Both the position numbers and the translations under genes were made by a program. A stretch of DNA of 49,326 bases from Paraglaciecola hydrolytica (GTDB lineage: Bacteria; Pseudomonadota; Gammaproteobacteria; Enterobacterales; Alteromonadaceae). The notes below the pieces were generated by a model. That model did not search any database and had not been told where the DNA came from. It was given only the letters and a program-made list of their open reading frames with translations. The DNA is taken from assembly GCF_001565895.1 (NCBI RefSeq), contig NZ_LSNE01000005.1:867562-916887 (forward strand). The letters run 5' to 3'. Shown one piece after another: positions 8,355 to 16,977 of the stretch. The stretch's first letter is position 1, and every line of letters starts with the position of its first letter.

Positions 8355-8710
8355 AATACAACCAAGCTGTTAAGCCGCATATCGACTCCAAATTGACGGA
8401 CTACTCGGGCGCAATGTCAAATAACAATGAAAAACAAGCATTTTCTGCACTAGAGGACGCACATGTAATTGGTCAGCACTCTACTTATTATCATTGTTTA
8501 ATTCATTGTAAAATGCTGCAACATGGTCTTCGAAACAAAGATTGGAGAGCCGTTTTTGGACAAGTAATAAGAATAATTGGTGCTGCAACCAAAACCGCTA
8601 TCGGCCTTGTACCCAAAGGGAACACAGGTGGCACGAATATCAGTCCATTCAAACGACTACCGGTAAGTGCTGAAAATCAAGCTATATTGGACAAAATCAA
8701 CGATGCATAA
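8351..8710 (+). CDS. DUF3703 domain-containing protein
   Basis: A 119-aa soluble protein. The pattern FSALEDAHVIGQHSTYYHCLIHCKMLQHG, then GQVIRIIGAATKTAIGLVPKGNTGG and FKRLPVS, matches my recollection of DUF3703, a family often found inside metal-resistance clusters. The conserved His and Cys residues (HVIGQH, HCLIHCKM) could bind metal, but no activity is established. It overlaps the CDF gene upstream by 4 nt and the CzcD gene downstream by 8 nt, so it is translationally coupled to both pumps and probably assists them. Confidence 0.7.
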   Translation: MKYNQAVKPHIDSKLTDYSGAMSNNNEKQAFSALEDAHVIGQHSTYYHCLIHCKMLQHGLRNKDWRAVFGQVIRIIGAATKTAIGLVPKGNTGGTNISPFKRLPVSAENQAILDKINDA

Positions 8711-9581
8711 CCACAGTCACAGTGATAACAGCGCATCAAAACGCATTGGCTGGGCATTTTTCTTGAATGTCGTATTCACTATCATTGAATTTATAGGCGG
8801 ATGGCTGACAAACAGCACGGCTATAATGGCCGATGCAGTGCATGACTTGGGCGATAGTTTATCCATTGGCACTGCTTGGGGCTTAAATAAACTCAGTGAT
8901 AAAGAAGCAAACAATACATTTTCTTATGGCTACAAACGCTTCTCTCTTCTTGGTGCATTGATCAACGGGTTAGTGTTAACGACTGGCTCAATATGGATCT
9001 TATTCGAAGCTATCCCTAGGCTTTCAGCACCCGAAATGCCACAGGTGGAAGGCATGTTGTTGCTGTCAATTTTTGGCATCGCCGTAAATGGTTTTGCCGC
9101 GTATAAACTCAGCGAAGGGAATTCTTTAAACGAGCGTATCTTAAACTGGCACTTGTTAGAGGATGTATTGGGTTGGGTGGCAGTGCTGATCGTATCGATT
9201 GTGCTGATGTTCAAGTCATGGGCGATCTTGGATCCCATTTTATCTATTGGCTTTACATTATTCATTTTATTCAATGTCGTCAGAAATCTAAAAGAAACCT
9301 TATTGTTATTCTTGCAAGCCACGCCAGATATTACTCAGATGGAGGAAGTGCGTAAAGTGCTCATGTCAAACGCTGATGTGGCGGATATACATCATTTTCA
9401 TATTTGGTCGTTGGACGGTGAACATAGCGTCATGACCGTACATGTGGCGTTGAAAAAAGATGTTTCTGTTTCTCAATTGAGAACACTCAAAGACGAACTT
9501 CGCCACGGACTTGATGAGTTTGATTTTGTGCACACTACCATTGAAATTGAATTTGCCAATGAAGATTGTCGAGATGAGTAA
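8703..9581 (+). CDS. czcD: CzcD/ZitB-type CDF zinc/cadmium transporter
   Basis: A 292-aa full-length CDF exporter. The N-terminus MHNHSHSD is a typical His-rich loop. Six transmembrane helices follow, with HDLGD (metal ligands) in helix 2 and HLLED in helix 5. The C-terminal cytoplasmic domain has DVADIHHFHIWSLDGEHSVMTVHV, the usual ferredoxin-like metal-sensing fold. I start at 8703 rather than the upstream ATG at 8667, because residues from MHNHSHS match the family. It would carry Zn2+, Cd2+ or Co2+ from cytoplasm to periplasm and so feed CzcCBA. Confidence 0.85.
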   Translation: MHNHSHSDNSASKRIGWAFFLNVVFTIIEFIGGWLTNSTAIMADAVHDLGDSLSIGTAWGLNKLSDKEANNTFSYGYKRFSLLGALINGLVLTTGSIWILFEAIPRLSAPEMPQVEGMLLLSIFGIAVNGFAAYKLSEGNSLNERILNWHLLEDVLGWVAVLIVSIVLMFKSWAILDPILSIGFTLFILFNVVRNLKETLLLFLQATPDITQMEEVRKVLMSNADVADIHHFHIWSLDGEHSVMTVHVALKKDVSVSQLRTLKDELRHGLDEFDFVHTTIEIEFANEDCRDE

Positions 9582-9668
9582 TGTTAGGATTGAAATACTT
9601 TGTTGCGGTTGGTCGATTGGTCTTAGTTCGATAAGCTGTTAACATAAAAATGATGAGAGTAGATAGAT

Positions 9669-10064
9669 ATGTTTAGTGTGAGGGTGGCAAGTTACCTGTT
9701 GATTTCGCTGATTTTGTTTCAGTCGTTTTCGGCTGTCGCCAATTCCTTGGATTTTCATGCTATCGACTCGCAACATCTAAGCGAAATACACGAACATCAA
9801 GCGGGAGATAACACCGCTTCTGCGAATACGCATGTTCAATTACAATCTAACGAACAAGCCGATACTAATAACGTCACCGTAGATATTTCTCACAATCCCG
9901 CTGATTGCCACCACTGTGGTCATTGTCACGGAACCCATGCCCAATGGCTTGGAAACATCAATGGTATCGAACTCGATGCTGTTACCACCCATCACGGTTT
10001 CTATTACTTATCAAAAGTAATAGATGCACCGGTCACACAATTATTACGCCCACCTAAAGCATAA
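9669..10064 (+). CDS. His/Cys-rich periplasmic protein, CzcI-like
   Basis: A 131-aa secreted protein. An N-terminal signal sequence (VASYLLISLILFQSFSAVANS) is followed by a His-containing polar stretch and a compact CHHCGHCHGTH cluster at about residues 80-90, a clear metal-binding motif. The end, APVTQLLRPPKA, is similar in style to small periplasmic proteins placed in front of czcC. It lies directly upstream of czcC on the same strand. I infer a role in periplasmic metal buffering or in tuning the efflux system. Identity with CzcI is by position and motif style only. Confidence 0.55.
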   Translation: MFSVRVASYLLISLILFQSFSAVANSLDFHAIDSQHLSEIHEHQAGDNTASANTHVQLQSNEQADTNNVTVDISHNPADCHHCGHCHGTHAQWLGNINGIELDAVTTHHGFYYLSKVIDAPVTQLLRPPKA

Positions 10065-10135
10065 CCCTGAACTAATCAAACACCGTTCGCCAACAGTTTG
10101 GCGATATACATTTTTGATAATTTAGGAATAAAACA

Positions 10136-11458
10136 ATGATGAATATTTCATTGAATCGCCCTGTGCGTGTGCACGCTTGGGTGGTTTCCACGATGCTTGT
10201 CCTTTTGACAACACACACCGTGGTAGTAGCACAAACAAACAGTATCACCAATGGCGAAATGACGTTGCAAAGCGCCATACAGCAAACATTAACAAATTCG
10301 CCAGAATTGCATGAGTTCACATACAAGCAAGAGGCGATAGAAGGGGAAATTAAAACAGCTTCGCTCAAACCTGCTCTCAATGCAGGCATTGAAGTGGAAA
10401 ACTTTTTAGGAACAGGTGAGGTCTCCGGCATTAAAGGCTCGGAGTTAACTCTCACATTGTCATCGGTAATTGAATTGGGCAATAAACTCAACTCACGTAA
10501 GGCGTTTGCTAAAGCGCAATTCACCTTAGTCGAAGCGCAAAAACAAGTGCACACTTTGGATGTATTGGCTGAAGTGACACGTCGCTACATCGATGTATTG
10601 GCGCAACAAGCACTAATTGACGCGCAACAAGAGGCAGAAACTCTTGCTCGATATACCTATCAAGCTGTTACAAAGCGTGTGGATGCAGGAGCATCTCCGG
10701 TATTTGAACAGCAACGCGCTGAAGCAGCACTGGCAAGAGCCAGACTGGATGTGGTGACGGCACAGCAAACTAAGCAAGCCATGATAAATAGTCTGGCGAT
10801 TATGTGGGGGGAACAATATCCCACTTTTACCGATGTAGCGGGTGACTTATTTGCGCTGCAATCGTCACCATCTTTAACCGTGCTTTTCAACACCCTATTG
10901 GGCAGTCCCAATCTCGATGTCTATACGCAAGAAGCGAGATTACAGGCATCCCAAGTACGTCTGACCCAAGCAGCCAATCAGTCGGATTTAAGCTGGACAG
11001 CCGGAATCAGGCGCATGAATGGTATAGATGAAACAGCCTTTATAGCGGGAGTCAGTATGCCGTTATTTGCCGGTGAGCGAAATATTGGAGAGTACGAAAA
11101 ACAGCGAGCAATTCAGGCACAACTGGAGCAACAAAAAGAGTCAGCGACTCAAAGTCTATACCATCAGCTAAATATGGCATTGATGGTCAGAAATAATGCG
11201 TTGCTCAATGTGCAGACACTACAAAATTCTATTATCCCACCCTTAGTTCAAGCGCTCGAATTGGTAGAGCAAGCCTATATCAATGGACGATTCAGCTACC
11301 TTGAATGGGTGAGTACACGTCATGAATTGCTCAATGCCAAACAAGCCCTAATTCAATCAGCGAAGCAAGCTCATCAACGGGGCGCAGATATCGAATCACT
11401 GACTGCACAGCCCCTTGTGGATACGATCAACACCTCTTTTTCGAGAAAAACAAAATGA
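10136..11458 (+). CDS. czcC: CzcC-like outer-membrane efflux protein (TolC family)
   Basis: A 440-aa outer-membrane channel subunit. A signal sequence (TMLVLLTTHTVVVAQ) is followed by two repeats of long alpha-helical and beta segments typical of outer-membrane efflux proteins: MTLQSAIQQTLTNSPELHEF at the start of repeat 1 and the VEQAYINGRFSYLEWVSTRHELL region near the end of repeat 2. It forms the exit duct of the CzcCBA tripartite pump. Two adjacent ATGs (10136, 10139) are possible. Its stop overlaps the czcB start by 4 nt (ATGA), so the two are translationally coupled. Confidence 0.85.
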   Translation: MMNISLNRPVRVHAWVVSTMLVLLTTHTVVVAQTNSITNGEMTLQSAIQQTLTNSPELHEFTYKQEAIEGEIKTASLKPALNAGIEVENFLGTGEVSGIKGSELTLTLSSVIELGNKLNSRKAFAKAQFTLVEAQKQVHTLDVLAEVTRRYIDVLAQQALIDAQQEAETLARYTYQAVTKRVDAGASPVFEQQRAEAALARARLDVVTAQQTKQAMINSLAIMWGEQYPTFTDVAGDLFALQSSPSLTVLFNTLLGSPNLDVYTQEARLQASQVRLTQAANQSDLSWTAGIRRMNGIDETAFIAGVSMPLFAGERNIGEYEKQRAIQAQLEQQKESATQSLYHQLNMALMVRNNALLNVQTLQNSIIPPLVQALELVEQAYINGRFSYLEWVSTRHELLNAKQALIQSAKQAHQRGADIESLTAQPLVDTINTSFSRKTK

Positions 11459-12393
11459 ACAAAAAAATAGTAATCAAGAAGCAAAACACTATGTTAGTTT
11501 TCATTTTTTGCAGTGCGCTGGGATTTTTTTCAAGCACCACAATACAAGCATCAGAGGATGCACATGGCAATGTAGAAACCCATGAGGATGAACTCGTGCT
11601 CATGTCTGATAGCATGGCGCAAAAAATGGATGTAATGACGCAAAGTGTTCAAGCTGGAAGCCTTAATATTACCATCTTGGTCTACGGAAATATCGTAACC
11701 GACCCTGCTTCACTGAGTCATGTTCGTGCACGATTCGACGGCATGGTAACCAAGGTCAATGCAAATTTAGGTAACAAAGTTAAAAAAGGCGAGACACTGG
11801 CGGTTGTAGAATCCAATGAAAGCCTCAAAAGTTATCCTGTTACAGCCCCGTTTTCAGGCACGGTGATTGCCAGACATGCCAATGAAGGCGAGTTATCCAA
11901 TGGTCAAGTGTTATTTTCAATCGCAAACTATGATGACGTGTGGGCACAACTTAAAATCTTCCCTCAACAGCTATCAGATATTGCAGAGCAGCAACCCGTT
12001 CAGCTTAGCCTGTCAGGGGCAGCGTTAGACACCACTATCCAACATATTTTGCCCTCACCCGATGAAAAGCCTTATGTCTTGGCATATGCCAAAATAGCTA
12101 ATACCTCAGGTCGATGGCCGGTCGGTGCAGCTATTAAAGGGCTTATAACAATCAACAAACTTGATGTCGCCATGATGGTGCCTAAAACGTCGATTCAAGA
12201 GTTTGAGGGGGCTTCTGTCGTGTTTGTCAAAGAAGGTGACGAATACCGTCCTGTGCCCGTTACCTTAGGTCTACAAGACAGCTTCAATATCGAAGTGTTA
12301 TCAGGTCTGCACATTGCAGATGTGATTGTCAGCCAGAATAGTTATCTATTTAAAGCCGATTTGGAAAAGTCGGAGGCTGGTCATGATCATTAA
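11455..12393 (+). CDS. czcB: CzcB-like RND periplasmic adaptor (membrane fusion protein)
   Basis: A 312-aa adaptor that links the RND pump to the outer-membrane channel. After an N-terminal signal sequence comes a short His/Glu segment, then the lipoyl/barrel-sandwich halves: VRARFDGMVTKVNANLGNKV with KKGETLAVVES, and YPVTAPFSGTVIARHANEGE. A beta-barrel and a membrane-proximal domain follow. It ends GHDH, which could bind metal. It is shorter than CzcB of Cupriavidus (about 520 aa), having little alpha-hairpin and no large N-terminal metal-binding region. It overlaps czcC by 4 nt; czcA follows after 53 bp. Confidence 0.85.
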   Translation: MNKKIVIKKQNTMLVFIFCSALGFFSSTTIQASEDAHGNVETHEDELVLMSDSMAQKMDVMTQSVQAGSLNITILVYGNIVTDPASLSHVRARFDGMVTKVNANLGNKVKKGETLAVVESNESLKSYPVTAPFSGTVIARHANEGELSNGQVLFSIANYDDVWAQLKIFPQQLSDIAEQQPVQLSLSGAALDTTIQHILPSPDEKPYVLAYAKIANTSGRWPVGAAIKGLITINKLDVAMMVPKTSIQEFEGASVVFVKEGDEYRPVPVTLGLQDSFNIEVLSGLHIADVIVSQNSYLFKADLEKSEAGHDH

Positions 12394-12446
12394 TAACTTA
12401 ATGCCATCTACATGGTTAGACGTCTCGGTATTTGGGGGGCTAACAC

Positions 12447-15400
12447 ATGATTGAATCCATATTACGTTTGTCCATCGCGCGACGAGGTCTAATGCTGATG
12501 TTGATCTTCCTTGTGCTTGGCATGGGGATATTCAGTTATCAAAAATTACCTATTGATGCGGTACCCGATATCACCAACGTGCAAGTGCAAATCAATACAC
12601 AAGCATCGGGCTATTCGCCTTTGGAAACCGAGCAGCGGATCACATTCGTAGTAGAAACAGCGTTGGCGGGATTGCCTGATCTGTCCTACACCCGCTCATT
12701 ATCTCGCTACGGGCTATCTCAGGTAACAGCGGTATTTGATGAGGGCACTGATCTGTATTTTGCGCGTAATCTCATTAATACCCGATTGGGTGCAATCAAA
12801 AGTCAGCTACCTGAAGGGTTAGAGCCTGAAATGGGGCCTATCGCTACTGGATTGGGCGAAATCTATATGTATACCTTGCGAGCCAAGCAAAATGCCATGC
12901 AAAAAAATGGTGAGCCGTACAATGCAATGGCGCTTCGCGAGATACACGACTGGATTGTAAAACCGCAGCTCGCACTGGTTAAAGGGATCACTGAAGTAAA
13001 CGCCATTGGAGGCTATGTTAAGCAATACCATGTGAATCCTGAACCACAGCTTATGCTGAATTTTGACATTAGTCTAAGTGATATCCATCGTGCTTTGGCG
13101 CGAAACAACACGAATCAGGGAGCGGGGTTTGTTGAGCGAAATGGGCAACAAATTCTGGTGCGCTCACAAGGTCAACTCCAGACAATTAGCGATATCGAAA
13201 ATGTGGTGATAAAACGCATTAATACTGTCCCCGTTGCGGTGAAAGACATTGGCAGTGTCGCTATTGGCAAAGAGCTGAGAACGGGTGCGGCAACGCAGGA
13301 AGGTGAAGAGACCGTTTTAGGTACAGCAATGATGCTAGTCGGCGAAAACTCACGAGCCGTTGCCCAATCAGTTGCCAAAAAGGTGAAGGACATTCAATCC
13401 AGCTTACCTGATGGTATTGTCATTGAGCCAGTCTACGACCGCACCCTACTCGTCGATAAAGCGATTGACACGGTTCAGAAGAACCTTGTGGAAGGTGCGT
13501 TATTGGTCATCGTGATCTTGTTCATCTTGCTTGGCAATATTCGCGCTGCGCTGATTACTGCGGCAGTTATACCGCTAGCGATGTTGGCGACCATCACTGG
13601 AATGGTTAATACCGGTGTCTCTGCCAATCTGATGAGCCTTGGGGCATTGGATTTTGGATTAATTGTCGATGGGGCGGTGATCATCGTAGAGAACTGTATC
13701 AGGCGGTTATCCGAGTCTCAAAAACGCACAGGCGGAGTCTTACCCCTTAAAGAGCGGCTAGAACTGGTTTTTCAAGCAACCAACGAAGTCATTCGTCCTA
13801 GCTTGTTCGGTGTATTGATTATTACTGTGGTGTATATCCCGCTGTTCTCATTGACAGGCGTTGAGGGCAAGATGTTTCAGCCAATGGCCGCAACGGTCAT
13901 CATGGCGCTGATAGCAGCGATGCTGTTCTCCATTACTATTGTTCCGGCGGCAGTCGCGATGTTTATGGGCGGTAAAGTCAGTGAAAAAGAAAGCTTCATA
14001 ATTGTTGCAGCCAAATCCGCCTATCGCCCCATCATTCACCTTGCACTGAAATTACGCTGGATAGTGCTATTCGGTTCAGTCCTGCTGGTAGTGGGCAGCT
14101 TATGGTTGGCAACGCGATTAGGCTCTGAGTTTGTGCCCCAGCTTGATGAAGGAGACATCGCACTGCACGCCATGCGCATACCAGGAACCGGTATTGAACA
14201 AGCCGTTGCCATGCAAAAAACACTTGAATCTACCTTGATGGAATACGAACAGGTACTCACAGTGTTTGCGAAAACCGGTACCGCAGAAGTCGCTACCGAT
14301 GCGATGCCGCCCAACGTAACCGATACCTTTGTTATGCTAAAACCACGATCACAGTGGCCTGATCCTGACCTATCAAAAGCTGATTTCGTGGAAACCCTTG
14401 AGCGAGACTTGCAAGCGGTGACAGGCAATAACTATGAGTTTACTCAGCCTATCCAAATGCGCTTTAACGAGTTGATCAGTGGGGTAAGAGCTGACCTTGG
14501 TATAAAAGTATTTGGAGATGATTTAACCACGCTAGTTGCTTCTGCAAACGACATCTTAACCGTTTTGCAATCAATTGACGGCGTGGCGGATGCACGACTT
14601 GAACAGGTCGATGATATCCCTATCTTCACTATCAACCCTAAGCCAGTCGAGTTGGCACGTTATGGATTGGACGTCGCCGATTTGCAGGAATGGTTGGCGT
14701 CGGCCATCGGTGGTAATATCGCTGGCTTAATTTTTGAGGGAGATAGACGATTCGAGTTGCTTGTGCGATTTGATGAAGGTATTCGCACAGATTTAGATGC
14801 CATTGGCAGCACTCCTATCATTACATCCGATGGGGAATTTGTGCCATTATCAGAAGTTGCTTCGCTGGGTTACTCGTCTGTTCCCAATCAAATCAGTCGA
14901 GAAAACGGTAAGCGCAGAGTCGTGGTTACCGCCAATGTCAGAGAACGAGACTTGGGTAGTTTTGTTGACGAAGCAAAAATCAAAATAACCGAACAGGTTG
15001 CACTCCCAGCAGGCTACTGGCTAGATTATGGCGGCACATTTGAGCAGCTTGAAAGTGCCAGTCAGCGGCTGTCTATCGTGGTGCCAGCTACACTATTTCT
15101 GATATTGGTGTTACTGGTAGTCGTGTTTGGCTCAATTCGTGATGCCTTGATCATCTTCACTGGCGTGCCTTTGGCCTTAACTGGGGGTGTTTTCGCGCTC
15201 TGGATGAGGGACATGCCAATGTCCATATCAGCTGGAGTCGGATTTATTGCGCTCTCTGGTATTGCGGTGCTCAACGGTTTAGTGATGTTGTCATTCATTA
15301 GACAGCGAGTAATGGAAACAGGTGACCTAATTAACTCTATTGTCGATGGTGCTATCACAAGATTACGTCCGGTTTTAATGACGGCACTAGTAGCAAGTTT

Positions 15401-15560
15401 AGGTTTTATTCCGATGGCACTGAATGTCGGGACGGGTGCTGAAGTGCAAAGACCACTAGCAACGGTAGTGATTGGCGGGATCATCTCTTCCACCATTTTA
15501 ACATTGATAGTGTTGCCTATTTTGTATCGGATGATGCACTCGAAATCAACCAAAGTGTGA
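12447..15560 (+). CDS. czcA: CzcA-like heavy-metal RND efflux pump (HME family)
   Basis: A 1037-aa inner-membrane proton/metal antiporter of normal family length, with 12 helices in two halves. The proton-relay motif in helix 4, DFGLIVDGAVIIVEN, places D402, D408 and E415 at the same numbers as the essential residues of Cupriavidus CzcA. This is the divalent-cation type (Zn/Co/Cd), not the Cu/Ag type of CusA. The N-terminus (MIESILRLSIARRGLMLMLI) and the GVEGKMFQPMA segment are typical of the family. It takes metal from periplasm and cytoplasm and expels it through CzcB and CzcC. It is the last gene of the metal operon and is followed by a hairpin. Confidence 0.92.
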   Translation: MIESILRLSIARRGLMLMLIFLVLGMGIFSYQKLPIDAVPDITNVQVQINTQASGYSPLETEQRITFVVETALAGLPDLSYTRSLSRYGLSQVTAVFDEGTDLYFARNLINTRLGAIKSQLPEGLEPEMGPIATGLGEIYMYTLRAKQNAMQKNGEPYNAMALREIHDWIVKPQLALVKGITEVNAIGGYVKQYHVNPEPQLMLNFDISLSDIHRALARNNTNQGAGFVERNGQQILVRSQGQLQTISDIENVVIKRINTVPVAVKDIGSVAIGKELRTGAATQEGEETVLGTAMMLVGENSRAVAQSVAKKVKDIQSSLPDGIVIEPVYDRTLLVDKAIDTVQKNLVEGALLVIVILFILLGNIRAALITAAVIPLAMLATITGMVNTGVSANLMSLGALDFGLIVDGAVIIVENCIRRLSESQKRTGGVLPLKERLELVFQATNEVIRPSLFGVLIITVVYIPLFSLTGVEGKMFQPMAATVIMALIAAMLFSITIVPAAVAMFMGGKVSEKESFIIVAAKSAYRPIIHLALKLRWIVLFGSVLLVVGSLWLATRLGSEFVPQLDEGDIALHAMRIPGTGIEQAVAMQKTLESTLMEYEQVLTVFAKTGTAEVATDAMPPNVTDTFVMLKPRSQWPDPDLSKADFVETLERDLQAVTGNNYEFTQPIQMRFNELISGVRADLGIKVFGDDLTTLVASANDILTVLQSIDGVADARLEQVDDIPIFTINPKPVELARYGLDVADLQEWLASAIGGNIAGLIFEGDRRFELLVRFDEGIRTDLDAIGSTPIITSDGEFVPLSEVASLGYSSVPNQISRENGKRRVVVTANVRERDLGSFVDEAKIKITEQVALPAGYWLDYGGTFEQLESASQRLSIVVPATLFLILVLLVVVFGSIRDALIIFTGVPLALTGGVFALWMRDMPMSISAGVGFIALSGIAVLNGLVMLSFIRQRVMETGDLINSIVDGAITRLRPVLMTALVASLGFIPMALNVGTGAEVQRPLATVVIGGIISSTILTLIVLPILYRMMHSKSTKV

Positions 15561-15567
15561 TTATTGG

Positions 15568-15593
15568 GCACCGTATTGCATAAGATACGGTGC
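15568..15593 (+). terminator. Hairpin terminator after czcA
   Basis: GCACCGTAT (15568-15576) and ATACGGTGC (15585-15593) form a perfect 9-bp stem with an 8-nt loop just after the czcA stop. The downstream T content is low (TCTTCGT), so termination may be only partial. Confidence 0.6.
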
Positions 15594-16255
15594 TCTTCGT
15601 CTGGAGATTCAAAACAACTGATAATGACTACTGAATTGTGTATTCACCAATAAGAAGCTGATTGTCCGGAACGCTACAATTACCACCAACTCAATCAAGG
15701 TCGAATGAAGATCCGCAAATGACACAGAATCTCAGTCAGGGTTAACGCTCGACTGTCCGCTTAGGTTCACAGCTGCCTTCCAGAGAACTTCTACTCAACG
15801 GCTGCAAATGGCACTGAGACGACGGAAAGCTTCAAGTGAAGCAGTCATACGACTAGGGCCTGCTGATTGTGTCATAATAACACTAGATAGTGAAACTGTT
15901 AGAACCTCAAGCTGCTATAGACAAAATTTTAGCTGCAAATAAGCACATTTTGGATGAAAGCAAAGTGCAAAAAATGCACATTACTAATTCTGCAAGACCT
16001 CTGCAAAATTAGCCGTAGAAAGTGGTTTGTTCCAGTTGGAGCTGTTCACTCAAAAGTGCATCTGCTAATTTGATCAGTCACAAAGCTTATCTCGAAAGTC
16101 TTTCTCTGAAAGATAAAGGCAATATGCATAAAATGCATATTCGAAATATTCGCTGATGGCACTTTAAAGCAGGCAGTAATTGACTAAAAAAGTCCCAATG
16201 TTATACAAAATGCTTGATGAGGTTATCAGCATACAAACTGAGGTAACGACACTTA
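15594..16255. other. Intergenic stretch between metal operon and small cargo genes
   Basis: I see no recognisable gene. Two short plus-strand open stretches look coding-like but are unidentified: 15890-16012 (GTG start, about 40 codons, beginning VKLLEPQAAIDKIL) and an open frame ending at about 16154 (ending KGNMHKMHIRNIR). Two A/T hairpins lie here: GTGCA-AAAAA-TGCAC (15965-15979) and AATATGCAT-AAA-ATGCATATT (16121-16141). AGCTTCAAGTGAA at 15828-15840 matches a 13-mer at 7039-7051 with one mismatch. This looks like decayed cargo between two modules. Confidence 0.35.
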
Positions 16256-16267
16256 TCAAGTGTCGTT
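16245..16267. repeat. Perfect 10-bp hairpin over the stop codon of the 109-aa gene
   Basis: AACGACACTT (16245-16254) and AAGTGTCGTT (16258-16267) pair perfectly around a 3-nt loop. The stop codon of the minus-strand gene sits in the loop and stem. No T-run follows on the minus strand. It may protect the mRNA 3' end or be an element-specific repeat. Confidence 0.5.
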
Positions 16268-16585
16268 AAATCGAATGAGTTTGCAATCGATACCATTCGC
16301 TTTACTGCGTTCCACAATGTTATCGAGAACACAACCAGTGTAAAACGTAGTGCAATTTTCGTCTTCAACTCTTAGTTTATATATACTGCCGGATGTTTGA
16401 GGCCAAGTGATCACACCCTCGTGCAATTCGGCATCCTGGGGACTAAACGAGCCAGATGACATCTGCCACGTGTCTCCATCTAGATATCCCCCTCTCCATG
16501 TGCCAAAAATCTTGTAAAAAGTAGGCGTATCAACGGGCATAAATTTTACAATCACCCAGCCGTGTGGTTCACAAACTGCTGACAT
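16256..16585 (-). CDS. Hypothetical protein, island cargo (109 aa)
   Basis: I do not recognise this protein. It is soluble in appearance, with no signal peptide or membrane segment. It is rich in aromatic residues and glycine (TFYKIFGTWRGGYLDGDTW) and has three cysteines, suggesting a small compact beta fold. The C-terminal half (IYKLRVEDENCTTFYTGCVLDNIVE) reads like a real domain. A second minus-strand gene lies about 100 bp upstream, and the two may share a promoter. Its context beside a recombinase operon and an integrase remnant marks it as mobile cargo; any function is unknown. Confidence 0.5.
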   Translation of the reverse strand: MSAVCEPHGWVIVKFMPVDTPTFYKIFGTWRGGYLDGDTWQMSSGSFSPQDAELHEGVITWPQTSGSIYKLRVEDENCTTFYTGCVLDNIVERSKANGIDCKLIRFNDT

Positions 16586-16689
16586 AGGTCACTCCGTTAG
16601 CTATTTAAACAATCAAAATAGCAATTAAAATTTAATTTAGTGCTAGCCGTACATGAAAATACAAACCAAAAAAATCTTCAATCACTGGT

Positions 16690-16962
16690 TTAAAATATTT
16701 TGTTTTCTCGACCATGTTTTACTGAGTTTACAATTGTCACGCCATTAATCTTGTTGTTCACTTCAGCTATTGCTCCTAATGAAAGAGATGCAACATCTAC
16801 GGAATTGTTAATTAGGAACGCTCCTCCATAATAAGTGATAGTGTAGCCTTTTGTTGATACCAAAATTACGCCAAGAGCTTCTGGCACTTCGCCAGCAATC
16901 AATTCAAGATTTTCAGTCATTAACCCTCCTTTAGTCCGATTTTCGGACATTTTTAAATCCAT
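16690..16962 (-). CDS. Hypothetical protein divergent from an XRE regulator (90 aa)
   Basis: I do not recognise this protein. It has a hydrophobic beta-rich middle (ALGVILVSTKGYTITYYGGAFLI) but no clear transmembrane helix. There are two in-frame starts, each with a good ribosome-binding site: the ATG at 16962 (AGGAG, 6-nt spacing) and the ATG at 16920 (AAAGGAGGG, about 4 nt). A perfect GTCCGA-TTT-TCGGAC palindrome (16934-16948) lies between them. If the inner start is used, that palindrome is in the leader and could be an operator. The first start is only 15 bp from the start of the divergent XRE gene, so shared control is likely. Confidence 0.5.
   Translation of the reverse strand: MDLKMSENRTKGGLMTENLELIAGEVPEALGVILVSTKGYTITYYGGAFLINNSVDVASLSLGAIAEVNNKINGVTIVNSVKHGRENKIF
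16934..16948. promoter_or_regulatory. Palindrome near the divergent start codons (possible XRE operator)
   Basis: GTCCGA (16934-16939) and TCGGAC (16943-16948) are separated by TTT. It lies 29 bp from the XRE-family start codon and within the 5' part of the divergent 90-aa gene. The size and symmetry fit an operator for a dimeric helix-turn-helix protein, but it could equally be an RNA hairpin covering the second ribosome-binding site. Confidence 0.4.
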
Positions 16963-16977
16963 TGTATTCTCCTGGCT

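Noticed and set aside
16190-16270. Possible integron attC site beside the 109-aa gene (a GTTAAAT word and a perfect hairpin)
   Set aside because: The paired RYYYAAC box and inner L boxes are missing, and the orientation does not fit a cassette ending at 16256.
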